From: Bacillota bacterium
Lineage (GTDB): Bacteria > Bacillota > Bacilli > Alicyclobacillales > SLC66
Length of the DNA stretch: 5,890 nt
NCBI GenBank assembly: GCA_021820825.1
Contig: JAKADD010000173.1
Coordinates: 1 to 5,890, forward strand
Direction: 5' to 3'
In this document: in pieces, positions 1 through 5,890 of the stretch
Numbering within the stretch: position 1 is the stretch's first letter
Layout of the letters: each line of letters starts with the position of its first letter
Notes under the pieces: generated by a model
Seen by the model: the letters and a program-made list of their open reading frames with translations, nothing else
Told to the model about the DNA's origin: nothing
Database searches by the model: none
Position numbers and translations under genes: made by a program

Positions 1-497
1 GAACTGGCGTCAAGATTCTCGACACGCGCAAGACCACGCCGGGCTGGCGTGGTCTTGAGAAATACGCGGTGCGCATGGGGGGCGGGCACAATCACCGCTT
101 CGGTCTGGATGACATGATTCTGCTCAAAGACAATCACATCGCTCTTGCGGGCGGAGTGGGCGAGGCGTTGGCGCGCGCCCATCGCTCCAGCGCGCTCGCG
201 CAAAAGATTGAGGTCGAAGTCGACACGCTTGAGCAACTGGAGATCGCGCTGGAGGCGGGTGCGGATGTGATTTTGCTCGACAACATGGACACCGGCAGCT
301 TGCGGCAGGCAGTTCTGCAGACGCGCGGCCGTGCGCGGCTGGAAGCGTCGGGCAACATGACGCTCGCGCGCATTCGGGAAGTGGCTGAGACGGGAGTGGA
401 CTATATTTCGATGGGGGCGCTCACTCATTCGGCAGTCAGCGTAGATGTCGGCATGGATATTGAACTCACCGCTGACAGGAGGGGGATGCGGGAATGA
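1..497 (+). CDS. nadC: Nicotinate-nucleotide pyrophosphorylase (quinolinate phosphoribosyltransferase, decarboxylating), 5'-truncated
   Basis: Catalyses quinolinate + PRPP to nicotinic acid mononucleotide + CO2 + PPi, the last of the three de novo steps encoded here; a soluble cytoplasmic enzyme. The reading frame is open from base 3 at the window edge, so the start and roughly the first 115-120 residues of a usual 280-290 residue protein are missing; 164 residues are visible. Seen: DTRKTTPG at visible residues 7-14, then EKYAV, then GGGHNHR with the conserved His31-Arg32, then LLKDNH with Lys42. Downstream are Glu72 in EVEVDTLEQ and Asp93 in ILLDN, and the late ISMGALTHS stretch. By family knowledge these line the quinolinate/PRPP site. 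The GTG at 69 is an internal Val codon, not a start. The stop overlaps the nadB start (ATGA), implying translational coupling. Identification is secure. Confidence 0.97.
   Translation, partial: TGVKILDTRKTTPGWRGLEKYAVRMGGGHNHRFGLDDMILLKDNHIALAGGVGEALARAHRSSALAQKIEVEVDTLEQLEIALEAGADVILLDNMDTGSLRQAVLQTRGRARLEASGNMTLARIREVAETGVDYISMGALTHSAVSVDVGMDIELTADRRGMRE
477..484 (+). promoter_or_regulatory. Ribosome binding site of nadB
   Basis: AGGAGGGG lies inside the 3' end of nadC, about nine bases before the ATG at 494. It is a strong match to the Shine-Dalgarno consensus and supports the overlapping start. Another ATG at 486 is in the nadC frame and is an internal Met of NadC. Confidence 0.75.
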
Positions 498-2029
498 AGG
501 TCAGGGAGGCTGACTTCGTCGTTGTTGGCAGCGGTCTGGCGGGCAGCACGGCAGCCTATGCGCTCTGCGGGCTGGGCGATGTCGCGCTGCTGTCCAGGGA
601 ACCTGCGCAGGGCAGTAACTCCTTTGCGGCGCAGGGCGGCGTCGCCGCCGCCATGAGTGCGGAGGATTCTCCATTGCGCCATGCGGCCGACACTCTGCAG
701 GCGGGCAGTGGACTGTGCGACCCGGATGCCGTGTCGCTGCTGGTTTCGCGAGCGCCGCAACTGATGCGCTGGCTGATGGACAGCGGCGTATCGTTTGACC
801 GCGATGAAGCTGGCAATCTGGCGCTCGGGCTGGAAGGCGCCCATGGCGTCAACCGGATACTGCACGCCGGCGGCGACGCGACAGGCCGTCACATCCTGGA
901 GACGGTTCGACGGCTGCTGGCGGGGCGGTCGAATGTCTTGCAGGTTGACAATGTTCAGGTGGTCAAGCTGCTGAAAGATCACGGCGGGCGTGTGGCGGGG
1001 GCGCTGGCGGTCGAGAGCGGGGAGTCTGCCGTCAGGGTCGCCTGGTTGGCGCGTCGGGCGGTTATCCTGGCGACGGGGGGAAGCGGTCAGCTGTTTTCGC
1101 GAACAACCAATCCGCCAGGGGCGCTGGGAGACGGCGTCGCTTTGGCCTATGAGGCGGGTGCGCAGGTGCGCAACCTGGAATTTATCCAATTTCACCCAAC
1201 GGCGCTCGCGGTTGCGGGCAGTCCTCCGTTTCTCGTATCGGAGGCAGTGCGGGGCGCTGGAGCGCGACTGATTGATGCGGCGGGGCGTCCTGTCATGACA
1301 AACGGCGCGGGCGATCTGGCGCCGCGCGATGTGGTTGCGCGCGCGATCTACCGACACCAGTCGCTGACGGGCGACGTGTATCTGGATACGACGCTGATTT
1401 CCGACTTTTCAGCGCGGTTTCCCACGATTCATGAATACTGTAAAGCGCGCGGCATTGACCCGCAAACGACGCCGCTGCCTGTGTCTCCAGCCGCCCATTT
1501 TATGATGGGCGGGATTGCCGCTTCGCTGTCGGGCCAGACAAATGTGCCCGGCCTGTATGCTCTCGGTGAGGCGGCCTGCACGGGTGTGCATGGCGCCAAC
1601 CGCCTTGCCAGCAATTCTCTGCTGGAGTGTCTGGTGACGGCCTTTGAACTCGCCCATGCAATGAAGGAGGATTCGCCGACCGAGCGACGCGGACATAGGG
1701 AGGGGTCGGCGCAGTTCGCAGCGGGGCGTGAGTTGTCCTCCGCTTCTTCAGATGTGCTGCAGCGAGTGCAGACCATCTTGTGGCGTTCAGCCGGAATTGA
1801 ACGTTGCGCTGATTCATTGCAGGAAGGGCTCCACGCTCTCCGTGAACTGAAGCAGCATGATCCGCAGTCTTCCGCCGTTGTGACGGCGTCTTTGATCGTC
1901 AAGTCCGCACTGGCGCGCAGAGAGAGTCGCGGAGCGCACTATCGCACGGACTATCCTGTCGCCGACCCGCAGTTTGCAAACGATACGTTGCTGTGCAAAG
2001 AGCAGGCTGTCTGCCTAGGGAACATGTGA
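494..2029 (+). CDS. nadB: L-aspartate oxidase
   Basis: FAD flavoprotein that oxidises L-aspartate to iminoaspartate, using oxygen or fumarate as acceptor, and hands it to NadA; cytoplasmic. The 511 residues are slightly shorter than the 531-540 of B. subtilis and E. coli. Seen: dinucleotide-binding GSGLAG at 12-17; [13 protein letters not shown] at 41-53; [20 protein letters not shown] at 114-133; ATGGSGQLF at 193-201; [10 protein letters not shown] at 229-238; [10 protein letters not shown] at 276-285; AAHFMMGGI at 333-341; [20 protein letters not shown] at 353-372 (FAD contact). By position, Glu114, His234, Arg278 and His335 match the substrate-site Glu121, His244, Arg290 and His351 of E. 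coli NadB. A helical C-terminal domain follows, ending in HYRTDYP. The four-base overlap with nadC and the good ribosome site fix the start. Oddity: the last six codons and the stop lie in the arm of a long palindrome. Identification is secure over the related fumarate reductase/succinate dehydrogenase flavoproteins because of the NAD cluster and the HFMMGG motif. Confidence 0.97.
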   Translation: MKVREADFVVVGSGLAGSTAAYALCGLGDVALLSREPAQGSNSFAAQGGVAAAMSAEDSPLRHAADTLQAGSGLCDPDAVSLLVSRAPQLMRWLMDSGVSFDRDEAGNLALGLEGAHGVNRILHAGGDATGRHILETVRRLLAGRSNVLQVDNVQVVKLLKDHGGRVAGALAVESGESAVRVAWLARRAVILATGGSGQLFSRTTNPPGALGDGVALAYEAGAQVRNLEFIQFHPTALAVAGSPPFLVSEAVRGAGARLIDAAGRPVMTNGAGDLAPRDVVARAIYRHQSLTGDVYLDTTLISDFSARFPTIHEYCKARGIDPQTTPLPVSPAAHFMMGGIAASLSGQTNVPGLYALGEAACTGVHGANRLASNSLLECLVTAFELAHAMKEDSPTERRGHREGSAQFAAGRELSSASSDVLQRVQTILWRSAGIERCADSLQEGLHALRELKQHDPQSSAVVTASLIVKSALARRESRGAHYRTDYPVADPQFANDTLLCKEQAVCLGNM

Positions 2030-2138
2030 TAAACCAAATTTCGGCAGGCGAGTGGCAGTAGATATCACGTTTGACTGAAGCCTCAAACGCGATATCTGGA
2101 ATCAGACCGCCTGCGCAGAGGACTTTATCACATGTTCC
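2019..2138. repeat. 120-base nested imperfect palindrome between nadB and nadA
   Basis: Three pairs of inverted arms share nearly one axis at about 2078.5. The outer arms are 15 of 15 bases, GGAACATGTGATAAA at 2019-2033 against 2124-2138. The middle arms are 7 of 7, GCAGGCG at 2044-2050 against 2108-2114. The inner arms are 14 of 15, starting AGATATC at 2060-2074 against 2083-2097, with one A/C mismatch and an 8-base loop. The internal loops are almost equal (10/9 and 9/10 bases). With gaps, the outer arms extend to about 2009 and 2147 (GTCTGCC against the complement of GGCTGAC). As RNA it would fold into one long interrupted hairpin in the nad transcript. No T-run follows, so it does not look like an intrinsic terminator. 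It could be a MITE/REP-type mobile repeat, an RNase processing site, or both. No transposase is visible and no clear target duplication was found. The structure is directly seen; the role is unknown. Confidence 0.85.
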
Positions 2139-2165
2139 ATGGCTGACCACAAACAGAGAGGGAGA

Positions 2166-2172
2166 GGGGTGA
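2166..2172 (+). promoter_or_regulatory. Ribosome binding site of nadA
   Basis: GGGGTGA, inside a purine-rich run from about 2151, ends seven bases before the ATG at 2180. It resembles the GGAGGTGA core and sits just outside the palindrome, so ribosome access to nadA is probably preserved. There is no alternative in-frame start immediately upstream. Confidence 0.6.
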
Positions 2173-2179
2173 GGGCGGT

Positions 2180-3139
2180 ATGACCACAGTGAGCGTCACA
2201 CCGCGGCTTGACGCGGACATCAGGGAATGGAAAAAACGGCGGAACGCCATCATTCTCGCTCACAATTACGAGCGGCCCGAGGTTCAGGATGTCGCCGATG
2301 AGGTGGGGGATTCTCTGGCGCTGGCGCGTACGGCGGCCACCACGAATGCGGATGTGATCGTATTTTGCGGGGTGCATTTTATGGCTGAGACAGCGGCTAT
2401 CGTCAATCCCACAAAGACTGTGCTGCTTCCCGATCTGGAAGCGGGCTGTTCGCTCGCGGATTCGATCAGCGCAGACGAGCTGCGCGCCTGGAAGGCTGAA
2501 TATCCAAGTGCGGCTGTCGTCGCTTACGTCAATACTTCCGCTGAGGTGAAGGCGGAGAGCGATTATTGCTGCACGTCATCCAATGCTGTACAGGTGGTGC
2601 GGTCCATTCCCGAGGAGCAGGAGATACTGTTTCTTCCGGATCTGTTCCTGGGATCGTATGTGCAGCGAGTGACGCAGCGTGAAAATATGCATATCTGGAT
2701 GGGGGAATGCCACGTACATGCGGGGATTGCCGCCAGCCAGGTGGAGACTGTGCTAAAGGAACACCCGGAGGCAGAACTGCTGGTGCATCCTGAATGTGGA
2801 TGCTCCACTGCGAGTCTGTACCAGTTGGCTGACGGTGCGCTTCCAGTGGAGCGGACCCATGTGCTGTCAACGAGCGGCATGTTGAGGCGCGCTGGCGACT
2901 CCATCGCAAAGGAGTTCATCGTAGCGACGGAGGTGGGCATATTGCACCAGATGCGGCGCAAAAGTCCCGATAAGCGATTTATCGCGGCGAATCGGGAGGC
3001 GGTCTGCCCATTCATGAAGATGATCACACTGGAGAAGGTGCTCGACGCCCTTCAGCAGAACAGACATGTCGTGACTGTGCCGGACGCCATTGCAGAGCGG
3101 GCCCGCGTCGCCATCGACCGGATGATCGCCATCGGGTGA
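2180..3139 (+). CDS. nadA: Quinolinate synthase A (4Fe-4S)
   Basis: Condenses iminoaspartate from NadB with dihydroxyacetone phosphate to give quinolinate, the NadC substrate; oxygen-sensitive cytoplasmic iron-sulfur enzyme. It is 319 residues with the three-fold pseudo-repeat layout of the family. Seen: LAHNY at 26-30 (His28 and Tyr30 match active-site residues); FCGVHFMAETAAIVNP at 62-77; DLEAGCSLAD with Cys90; AYVNTSAEVKAESDYCCTS at 115-133; GECHVHAG with Cys177; HPECGCS with Glu205; TSGM at 231-234; CPFMKMITLEKV with Cys276. Cys90, Cys177 and Cys276 are the expected cluster ligands, and the 87-residue spacing between the first two equals that of known NadA proteins. Cys206 and Cys208 in HPECGCS are extra cysteines of unknown role. 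It is separated from nadB by 150 bases that are mostly palindrome; same strand and pathway argue for one operon, though a separate promoter cannot be excluded. Identification is secure. Confidence 0.97.
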   Translation: MTTVSVTPRLDADIREWKKRRNAIILAHNYERPEVQDVADEVGDSLALARTAATTNADVIVFCGVHFMAETAAIVNPTKTVLLPDLEAGCSLADSISADELRAWKAEYPSAAVVAYVNTSAEVKAESDYCCTSSNAVQVVRSIPEEQEILFLPDLFLGSYVQRVTQRENMHIWMGECHVHAGIAASQVETVLKEHPEAELLVHPECGCSTASLYQLADGALPVERTHVLSTSGMLRRAGDSIAKEFIVATEVGILHQMRRKSPDKRFIAANREAVCPFMKMITLEKVLDALQQNRHVVTVPDAIAERARVAIDRMIAIG

Positions 3140-3156
3140 TCGCACGCTGGCGATCA
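3137..3156 (+). other. Short stem-loop over the nadA stop codon
   Basis: TGATCGC at 3137-3143 and GCGATCA at 3150-3156 form a perfect 7-base stem with a 6-base loop, beginning at the nadA stop codon. No T-run follows, so it is not a standard intrinsic terminator. It could protect the 3' end of the mRNA or be chance in GC-rich DNA. Confidence 0.4.
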
Positions 3157-3207
3157 GTCGCCTTGCGAATACTGGGCTGTCGATTTGCCGGAACAGACTT
3201 GCATGCC

Positions 3208-3231
3208 TGAGTTTTGCGAAGCAAAATCTCA
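3208..3231. repeat. Stem-loop in the convergent intergenic region
   Basis: TGAG + TTTTGC (3208-3217), loop GAA, then GCAAAA + a bulged T + CTCA (3221-3231) give a ten-pair stem with one bulge. It lies between the convergent nadA and kinase genes. It is a candidate for a bidirectional transcription block, but neither strand shows a following T-run. A wider 7-base pair, GCCTTGC at 3160-3166 and GCAAGGC at 3291-3297, brackets it loosely. Confidence 0.45.
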
Positions 3232-3315
3232 AGCGCTTGCGCACCGCCATCAGCAGGATGAAAATGGCGCCAACAGTGTTCTTCGCGAATGCAAGGCCTG
3301 CTGGGGGAGGAATCG

Positions 3316-3372
3316 TATATTGCGCCCGTCGCGAGTTCAGCGACAGCGCTGTTTGAGCAGGGGCGCAATATA
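3316..3372. repeat. 12-base perfect inverted repeat with structured loop
   Basis: TATATTGCGCCC at 3316-3327 is the exact complement of GGGCGCAATATA at 3361-3372. The 33-base spacer holds a smaller stem (GTCGC 3328-3332 / GCGAC 3340-3344) and the palindrome CAGCGCTG at 3344-3351. It lies 47 bases beyond the stop of the kinase gene. It could be a 3'-end hairpin for that transcript or another palindromic repeat; no T-run supports an intrinsic terminator. Confidence 0.65.
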
Positions 3373-3419
3373 TGGCTCCGACCGGCAGGGACCACCGCAT
3401 TTTCTGCACAGGGAGCGGC

Positions 3420-4553
3420 TCAGTGCAGCCGTCGGAAGCATTCGCGCAGCCAGCGCAGTTTCGTCGCGACGATCACTTCGAGTTCAGGTTGGTTAAGGTG
3501 GCCGTTGCGATATTTGCTTACTTCCCAGCCCAACATCATTAGCGTGTTGTCAAACAGACACGCCTGGTAGGCGATTTCAAATGCGTCATCATCGACCCTC
3601 CATCCGTTCTGGCGCAGGCGATCCCAATAGGTTGTCCGCAGGGAGTTGCGCATATCATCGTCCAGCACATCCTGCTGCAGGATGGCAAAGTCGCGCGAAG
3701 GAACGGTGACCGCCGTATACTCCCAGTCGATGAGACAAAAGCGGCCGTGCTGAAACAGCAGATTCTCCAGATGCGGATCGCCGTGCGTGATGGTCGTGCG
3801 TCCATCCATAAAACCGGGATAGCGTGGATAGAACCATTCCATCATCACGCTGATTTCGGATAGAATGGATGCATCGACAACAATCCCGGATCTGAGTGGA
3901 GCGGCTTGCCCGCCAGGGAGTTCGGCGCGCGGGATCCCGGTGCAAGGGGTTCTGGTTCCCGTGGGCCCGGTCTCTGTGGGCTCAGCAGAGGAAGTGAGCC
4001 CGACTTCGCTGCGAGCGAAGCGATCACCCTGCGACGGTTGCGACTGCTGAAACCCGGCCAGCCAGGTTAATGTTTGCAGAGCCTCTTGCGCATAGGTCCA
4101 TGAAGATTGGAACGGATAGAGTCCGATGATCCCCGCGTGCAACCAGGATTGACTGTGTTCGGCAAATCGCACATGGAGATCCGCCAGCCATGTGATTGCG
4201 GCAGTCAGAATTGCTTGCCGCCCTGCACGGTCTTTCATCAGCAGTACTGACTTTATCGTCGCACCGGCATGATCTATGAGAATACCCTGCTCCCCAGGCG
4301 TGTGAATGAACGCCAGCACATCGGGAGCGTATCCGCTGAACTTTGGAAGTAATTGGCTGTACACATGAAATTCATCGGCTCGTCCGGGCGCAAACTGCTT
4401 ATAGACCAAGTTTCGCTCAGAACCAGACTGTGAGCGCGCGCAAAGCGAGAACAGGGATGCTGAAAATCCTCCGGTCAACCGAGCACTGTGCAGGACGGTC
4501 CATCCGTGGTCGGCGAGCCATGTCTGCAGGCCCCTGGGCAACGCAGAGTTCAT
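3420..4553 (-). CDS. Phosphotransferase of the APH / CotS-like kinase fold, with a low-complexity insertion
   Basis: Predicted soluble small-molecule kinase; substrate unknown. Numbering here counts from an upstream in-frame ATG at 4604. Seen: glycine-rich GGFSASLF at 45-52 (nucleotide loop); VYKQF with Lys69 (ATP phosphate contact); DEFHVYSQL with Glu78 (likely Lys partner); the Brenner-type motif THGDPHLEN at 273-281 with catalytic Asp276 and Asn281; LIDWE at 291-295 with metal-binding Asp293; then a helical C-lobe. A Pro/Gly/Thr/Ser/Arg-rich stretch at about 188-240 separates the lobes and is unlike the rest. I chose Met18 (4553) as start because AGGAAAGCAGGG precedes it and family-like sequence begins there; the 4604 ATG has no Shine-Dalgarno and adds 17 non-family-like residues. 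It follows pcrA by 66 bases (15 from 4604) and may be cotranscribed with it. Relatives include spore-coat CotS-type proteins and aminoglycoside or choline kinases; resistance should not be assumed. Confidence 0.8.
   Translation of the reverse strand: MNSALPRGLQTWLADHGWTVLHSARLTGGFSASLFSLCARSQSGSERNLVYKQFAPGRADEFHVYSQLLPKFSGYAPDVLAFIHTPGEQGILIDHAGATIKSVLLMKDRAGRQAILTAAITWLADLHVRFAEHSQSWLHAGIIGLYPFQSSWTYAQEALQTLTWLAGFQQSQPSQGDRFARSEVGLTSSAEPTETGPTGTRTPCTGIPRAELPGGQAAPLRSGIVVDASILSEISVMMEWFYPRYPGFMDGRTTITHGDPHLENLLFQHGRFCLIDWEYTAVTVPSRDFAILQQDVLDDDMRNSLRTTYWDRLRQNGWRVDDDAFEIAYQACLFDNTLMMLGWEVSKYRNGHLNQPELEVIVATKLRWLRECFRRLH
3885..4043. repeat. GC-rich hairpin-rich segment inserted in frame in the kinase gene
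   Basis: This segment encodes kinase residues about 188-240 (numbered from the 4604 ATG), a disordered-looking stretch with no kinase motif. The DNA holds clustered palindromes: CGGGATCCCG at 3930-3939, GGGCCC at 3963-3968, GGGCTCA/TGAGCCC at 3978-3984/3995-4001 with a 10-base loop, and CTTCGCT/AGCGAAG at 4004-4010/4014-4020 with a 3-base loop. The edges are approximate. An in-frame palindromic repeat, comparable to the Rickettsia palindromic elements found inside genes, would explain both the composition and the preserved frame. A natural expanded linker is the alternative. Confidence 0.5.
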
Positions 4554-4571
4554 CTGATCAGCCCTGCTTTC

Positions 4572-4588
4572 CTGTCTGCGGGAACATG
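4572..4588. repeat. Sequence matching the outer end of the nadB-nadA palindrome
   Basis: CTGTCTGC directly followed by GGGAACATG reproduces 2007-2014 plus 2018-2026 at the left end of the nadB-nadA palindrome, lacking only the three bases CTA between the blocks. It lies between the pcrA stop and the preferred kinase start. It may be a remnant or solo end of the same repeat, or coincidence. Confidence 0.35.
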
Positions 4589-4619
4589 CCCGCTGCTGTA
4601 CCATCTGTACTTAAAAACG

Positions 4620-5890
4620 CTACTGACCGTCAATGACCCGCAGTCTCGTCAGTTTCGGTTTCACCAGTTTTGTGCCGTGCCGCGACGAGAAGGTTACGGT
4701 CAATTCCAGTTCGTCGCCGCTTCCCGTGAGGTCTGTGACCACGCCCACCCCGAATTGGGGGTGACGAACGGACAGCCCGACGCCCCAGCGGATTTGCACC
4801 TGCAGATCGGCGCCTGACCGCTCCGTCAGTGCGGGCGGAATTTCAGACAAAAAGCGCGATGGGTCATTGAGTTGACACTGACCGAATAGTGTTCGTTCTG
4901 CGCAATACGTGAGGTGCAGTTTCTCTCTGGCTCTTGTGATGGCGACATAACACAGGTTGCGCTCCTCCTCGACGCCTTCGACCGTATCCAGTGAACGGGC
5001 GTGCGGCAGGAGCGTTTCTTCGACGCCGACCATAAACACGACGGGGAACTCCAGCCCCTTTGACGCGTGCATCGTCATCATGCGCACTGCGTTGTCGGTC
5101 TTGCCCGTTTCCTTGTCTGTATCAAAGAGGAGGGAGGTTTCGGCCAGAAAATCCGCCAGGGCGCCGCGGCGTCTGCGGTCAAATGAGCGCGTCACAGTCG
5201 ACAGTTCGCGGATGTTTTCCAACCGGTTCTGATCTTCCTCTTTATGGCTTGTCTCCAGCATGTCGCGATAGCCTGTGCGTGTGAGCGTCTGTTGCAGCAG
5301 ATCCGTGACGGACATTCCCTCCTGCATATCGTGCAGATCCTGCATGAGCGTATGGAAGTTCTGGACGGTCTCTGCGGCGCCGCCGGCCAGTCCTGCCTCC
5401 TGCGCGCGGCCCATGGATTCAAGCAGCGTGAGTTCATGCTCATGGGCAAAATCAAGCAACCGTCTGATCGTTCCCTCGCCGATGCCGCGCTTTGGCACAT
5501 TGCAGATGCGCAGCAGGGAAATCTCATCCTGCGGATTGGCGAGCGCCTTCAAATAAGCCATGACATCCTTGATTTCCCGGCGGTCGTAAAAGGTCATGCC
5601 GCCGATGATCCGGTAGGGCATGGCTGCCTGCAGGAACACTTCTTCAATAGCCCGAGACTGCGCGTTGGCCCGATACAGCACCGTACAGTCGCTGAACTGC
5701 CCGCCGTTTGCCACATGTTCTTGCACCTTTGCGATCACGTAGACGGCTTCGTCGCTTTGATCCAGCGCAGCGTAGATCGCAAGTTTTTCGCCCTCTCCCT
5801 TGGCAGACCACAGACGCTTGTCCTTGCGCTGGCTGTTATTTTGGATCACTGCGTTGGCGGCGTCGAGGATTGTGCCGGTGGAGCGATAGT
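4620..5890 (-). CDS. pcrA: ATP-dependent DNA helicase PcrA (UvrD/Rep family, SF1A), C-terminal part
   Basis: 3'-5' helicase translocase of repair, plasmid replication and clearing of RecA or stalled polymerase. The frame is open to the window edge, giving 422 residues of a protein usually about 720-750 long; the N-terminal Walker A and DEx[DQ] motifs lie outside. The first visible residues, YRSTGTILDAANAVIQNN, are the motif IV region. Then: TVLYRANAQSRAIEE (motif IVa region), PYRIIGG..FYDRREIKD (2A/2B boundary), NVPKRGIG in the 2B domain, MTMHASKGLEFPVVFMVG (motif V), EEERNLCYVAITRAREKL (motif VI, arginine finger in TRAR). The end, RWGVGLSVRHPQFGVGVV onward, is the Tudor-like RNA-polymerase-contacting domain. 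The linker between RFLSEIP and this domain is only about 15 residues, clearly shorter than in B. subtilis. The GTG at 5849 is internal. The downstream neighbour is the kinase gene, not ligA as in Bacillus. Other SF1A helicases (UvrD, Rep) are less likely because of the Tudor end. Confidence 0.94.
   Translation of the reverse strand, partial: YRSTGTILDAANAVIQNNSQRKDKRLWSAKGEGEKLAIYAALDQSDEAVYVIAKVQEHVANGGQFSDCTVLYRANAQSRAIEEVFLQAAMPYRIIGGMTFYDRREIKDVMAYLKALANPQDEISLLRICNVPKRGIGEGTIRRLLDFAHEHELTLLESMGRAQEAGLAGGAAETVQNFHTLMQDLHDMQEGMSVTDLLQQTLTRTGYRDMLETSHKEEDQNRLENIRELSTVTRSFDRRRRGALADFLAETSLLFDTDKETGKTDNAVRMMTMHASKGLEFPVVFMVGVEETLLPHARSLDTVEGVEEERNLCYVAITRAREKLHLTYCAERTLFGQCQLNDPSRFLSEIPPALTERSGADLQVQIRWGVGLSVRHPQFGVGVVTDLTGSGDELELTVTFSSRHGTKLVKPKLTRLRVIDGQ

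Noticed and set aside
629..652. GGCGGCGTCGCCGCC palindrome in nadB
   Set aside because: It encodes the conserved AAQGGVAAA motif of NadB, and the symmetry follows from Gly/Ala/Val codons.
425..1357. A 310-residue open frame antisense to nadC/nadB
   Set aside because: It is the complement of a GC-rich, clearly coding nadB; its composition is rich in Arg, Gln and Pro with no recognisable motif.
2019..2138. The palindrome as an intrinsic terminator or as a known NAD-related riboswitch
   Set aside because: There is no T-run after the stem on either strand, and I recognise no consensus of a described NAD riboswitch. It is kept as an unclassified palindrome.
2867..3409. A 180-residue open frame on the minus strand across the nadA end and the intergenic region
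   Set aside because: More than half is antisense to certain nadA sequence, and the intergenic part shows no recognisable domain or ribosome site. It is probably an open frame by chance, though the intergenic part could be degenerate repeat DNA.
4579..4594. GCGGG/CCCGC mini-hairpin between pcrA and the kinase gene
   Set aside because: A five-base stem in GC-rich DNA is expected by chance. Only its overlap with the repeated GGGAACATG motif is of interest.
3420..4604. Kinase as an antibiotic-resistance gene
   Set aside because: Only general APH-fold motifs are seen. The Bacillota hold many such kinases of other function, and no resistance-cassette context or mobile gene is present.
5847..5849. 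GTG as the start of the helicase gene
   Set aside because: The frame continues upstream with the conserved YRSTGTILDAANA segment to the window edge, so the codon is an internal Val.

Overview
This 5,890-base window is GC-rich chromosomal DNA that looks like a Gram-positive, Bacillota-type genome. The PcrA helicase fragment carries the C-terminal Tudor-like domain typical of Firmicutes PcrA, the three de novo NAD genes are clustered as in Bacillales, and the ribosome binding sites are purine-rich. An Alicyclobacillus-like acidophilic relative is possible, but genus cannot be fixed from the sequence alone.

Layout: the left half (1-3139, plus strand) holds the pathway that makes nicotinic acid mononucleotide from aspartate. 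It runs nadC (5' end missing), nadB (overlapping nadC by four bases) and nadA (after a 150-base gap). NadB oxidises L-aspartate to iminoaspartate. NadA condenses this with dihydroxyacetone phosphate to quinolinate. NadC converts quinolinate and PRPP to nicotinate mononucleotide. The right half (3420-5890, minus strand) holds the C-terminal part of pcrA, a DNA repair and replication helicase, followed by a gene of the aminoglycoside phosphotransferase / CotS-like kinase fold. The two halves converge on a 280-base intergenic region (3140-3419) with several inverted repeats but no textbook terminator.

The genes are conventional and I see no defence, mobile or biosynthetic system of a new kind. 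The unusual content is palindromic DNA. A 120-139-base nested imperfect palindrome fills most of the nadB-nadA gap and supplies the end and stop codon of nadB. A sequence like the outer end of that palindrome recurs between pcrA and the kinase gene. A GC-rich, hairpin-rich, low-complexity segment interrupts the kinase in frame. Another 12-base perfect inverted repeat lies in the convergent intergenic region. Together these suggest a genome carrying small palindromic, MITE- or REP-like repeats, some inserted into or at the ends of genes. That is inference and needs a whole-genome search.
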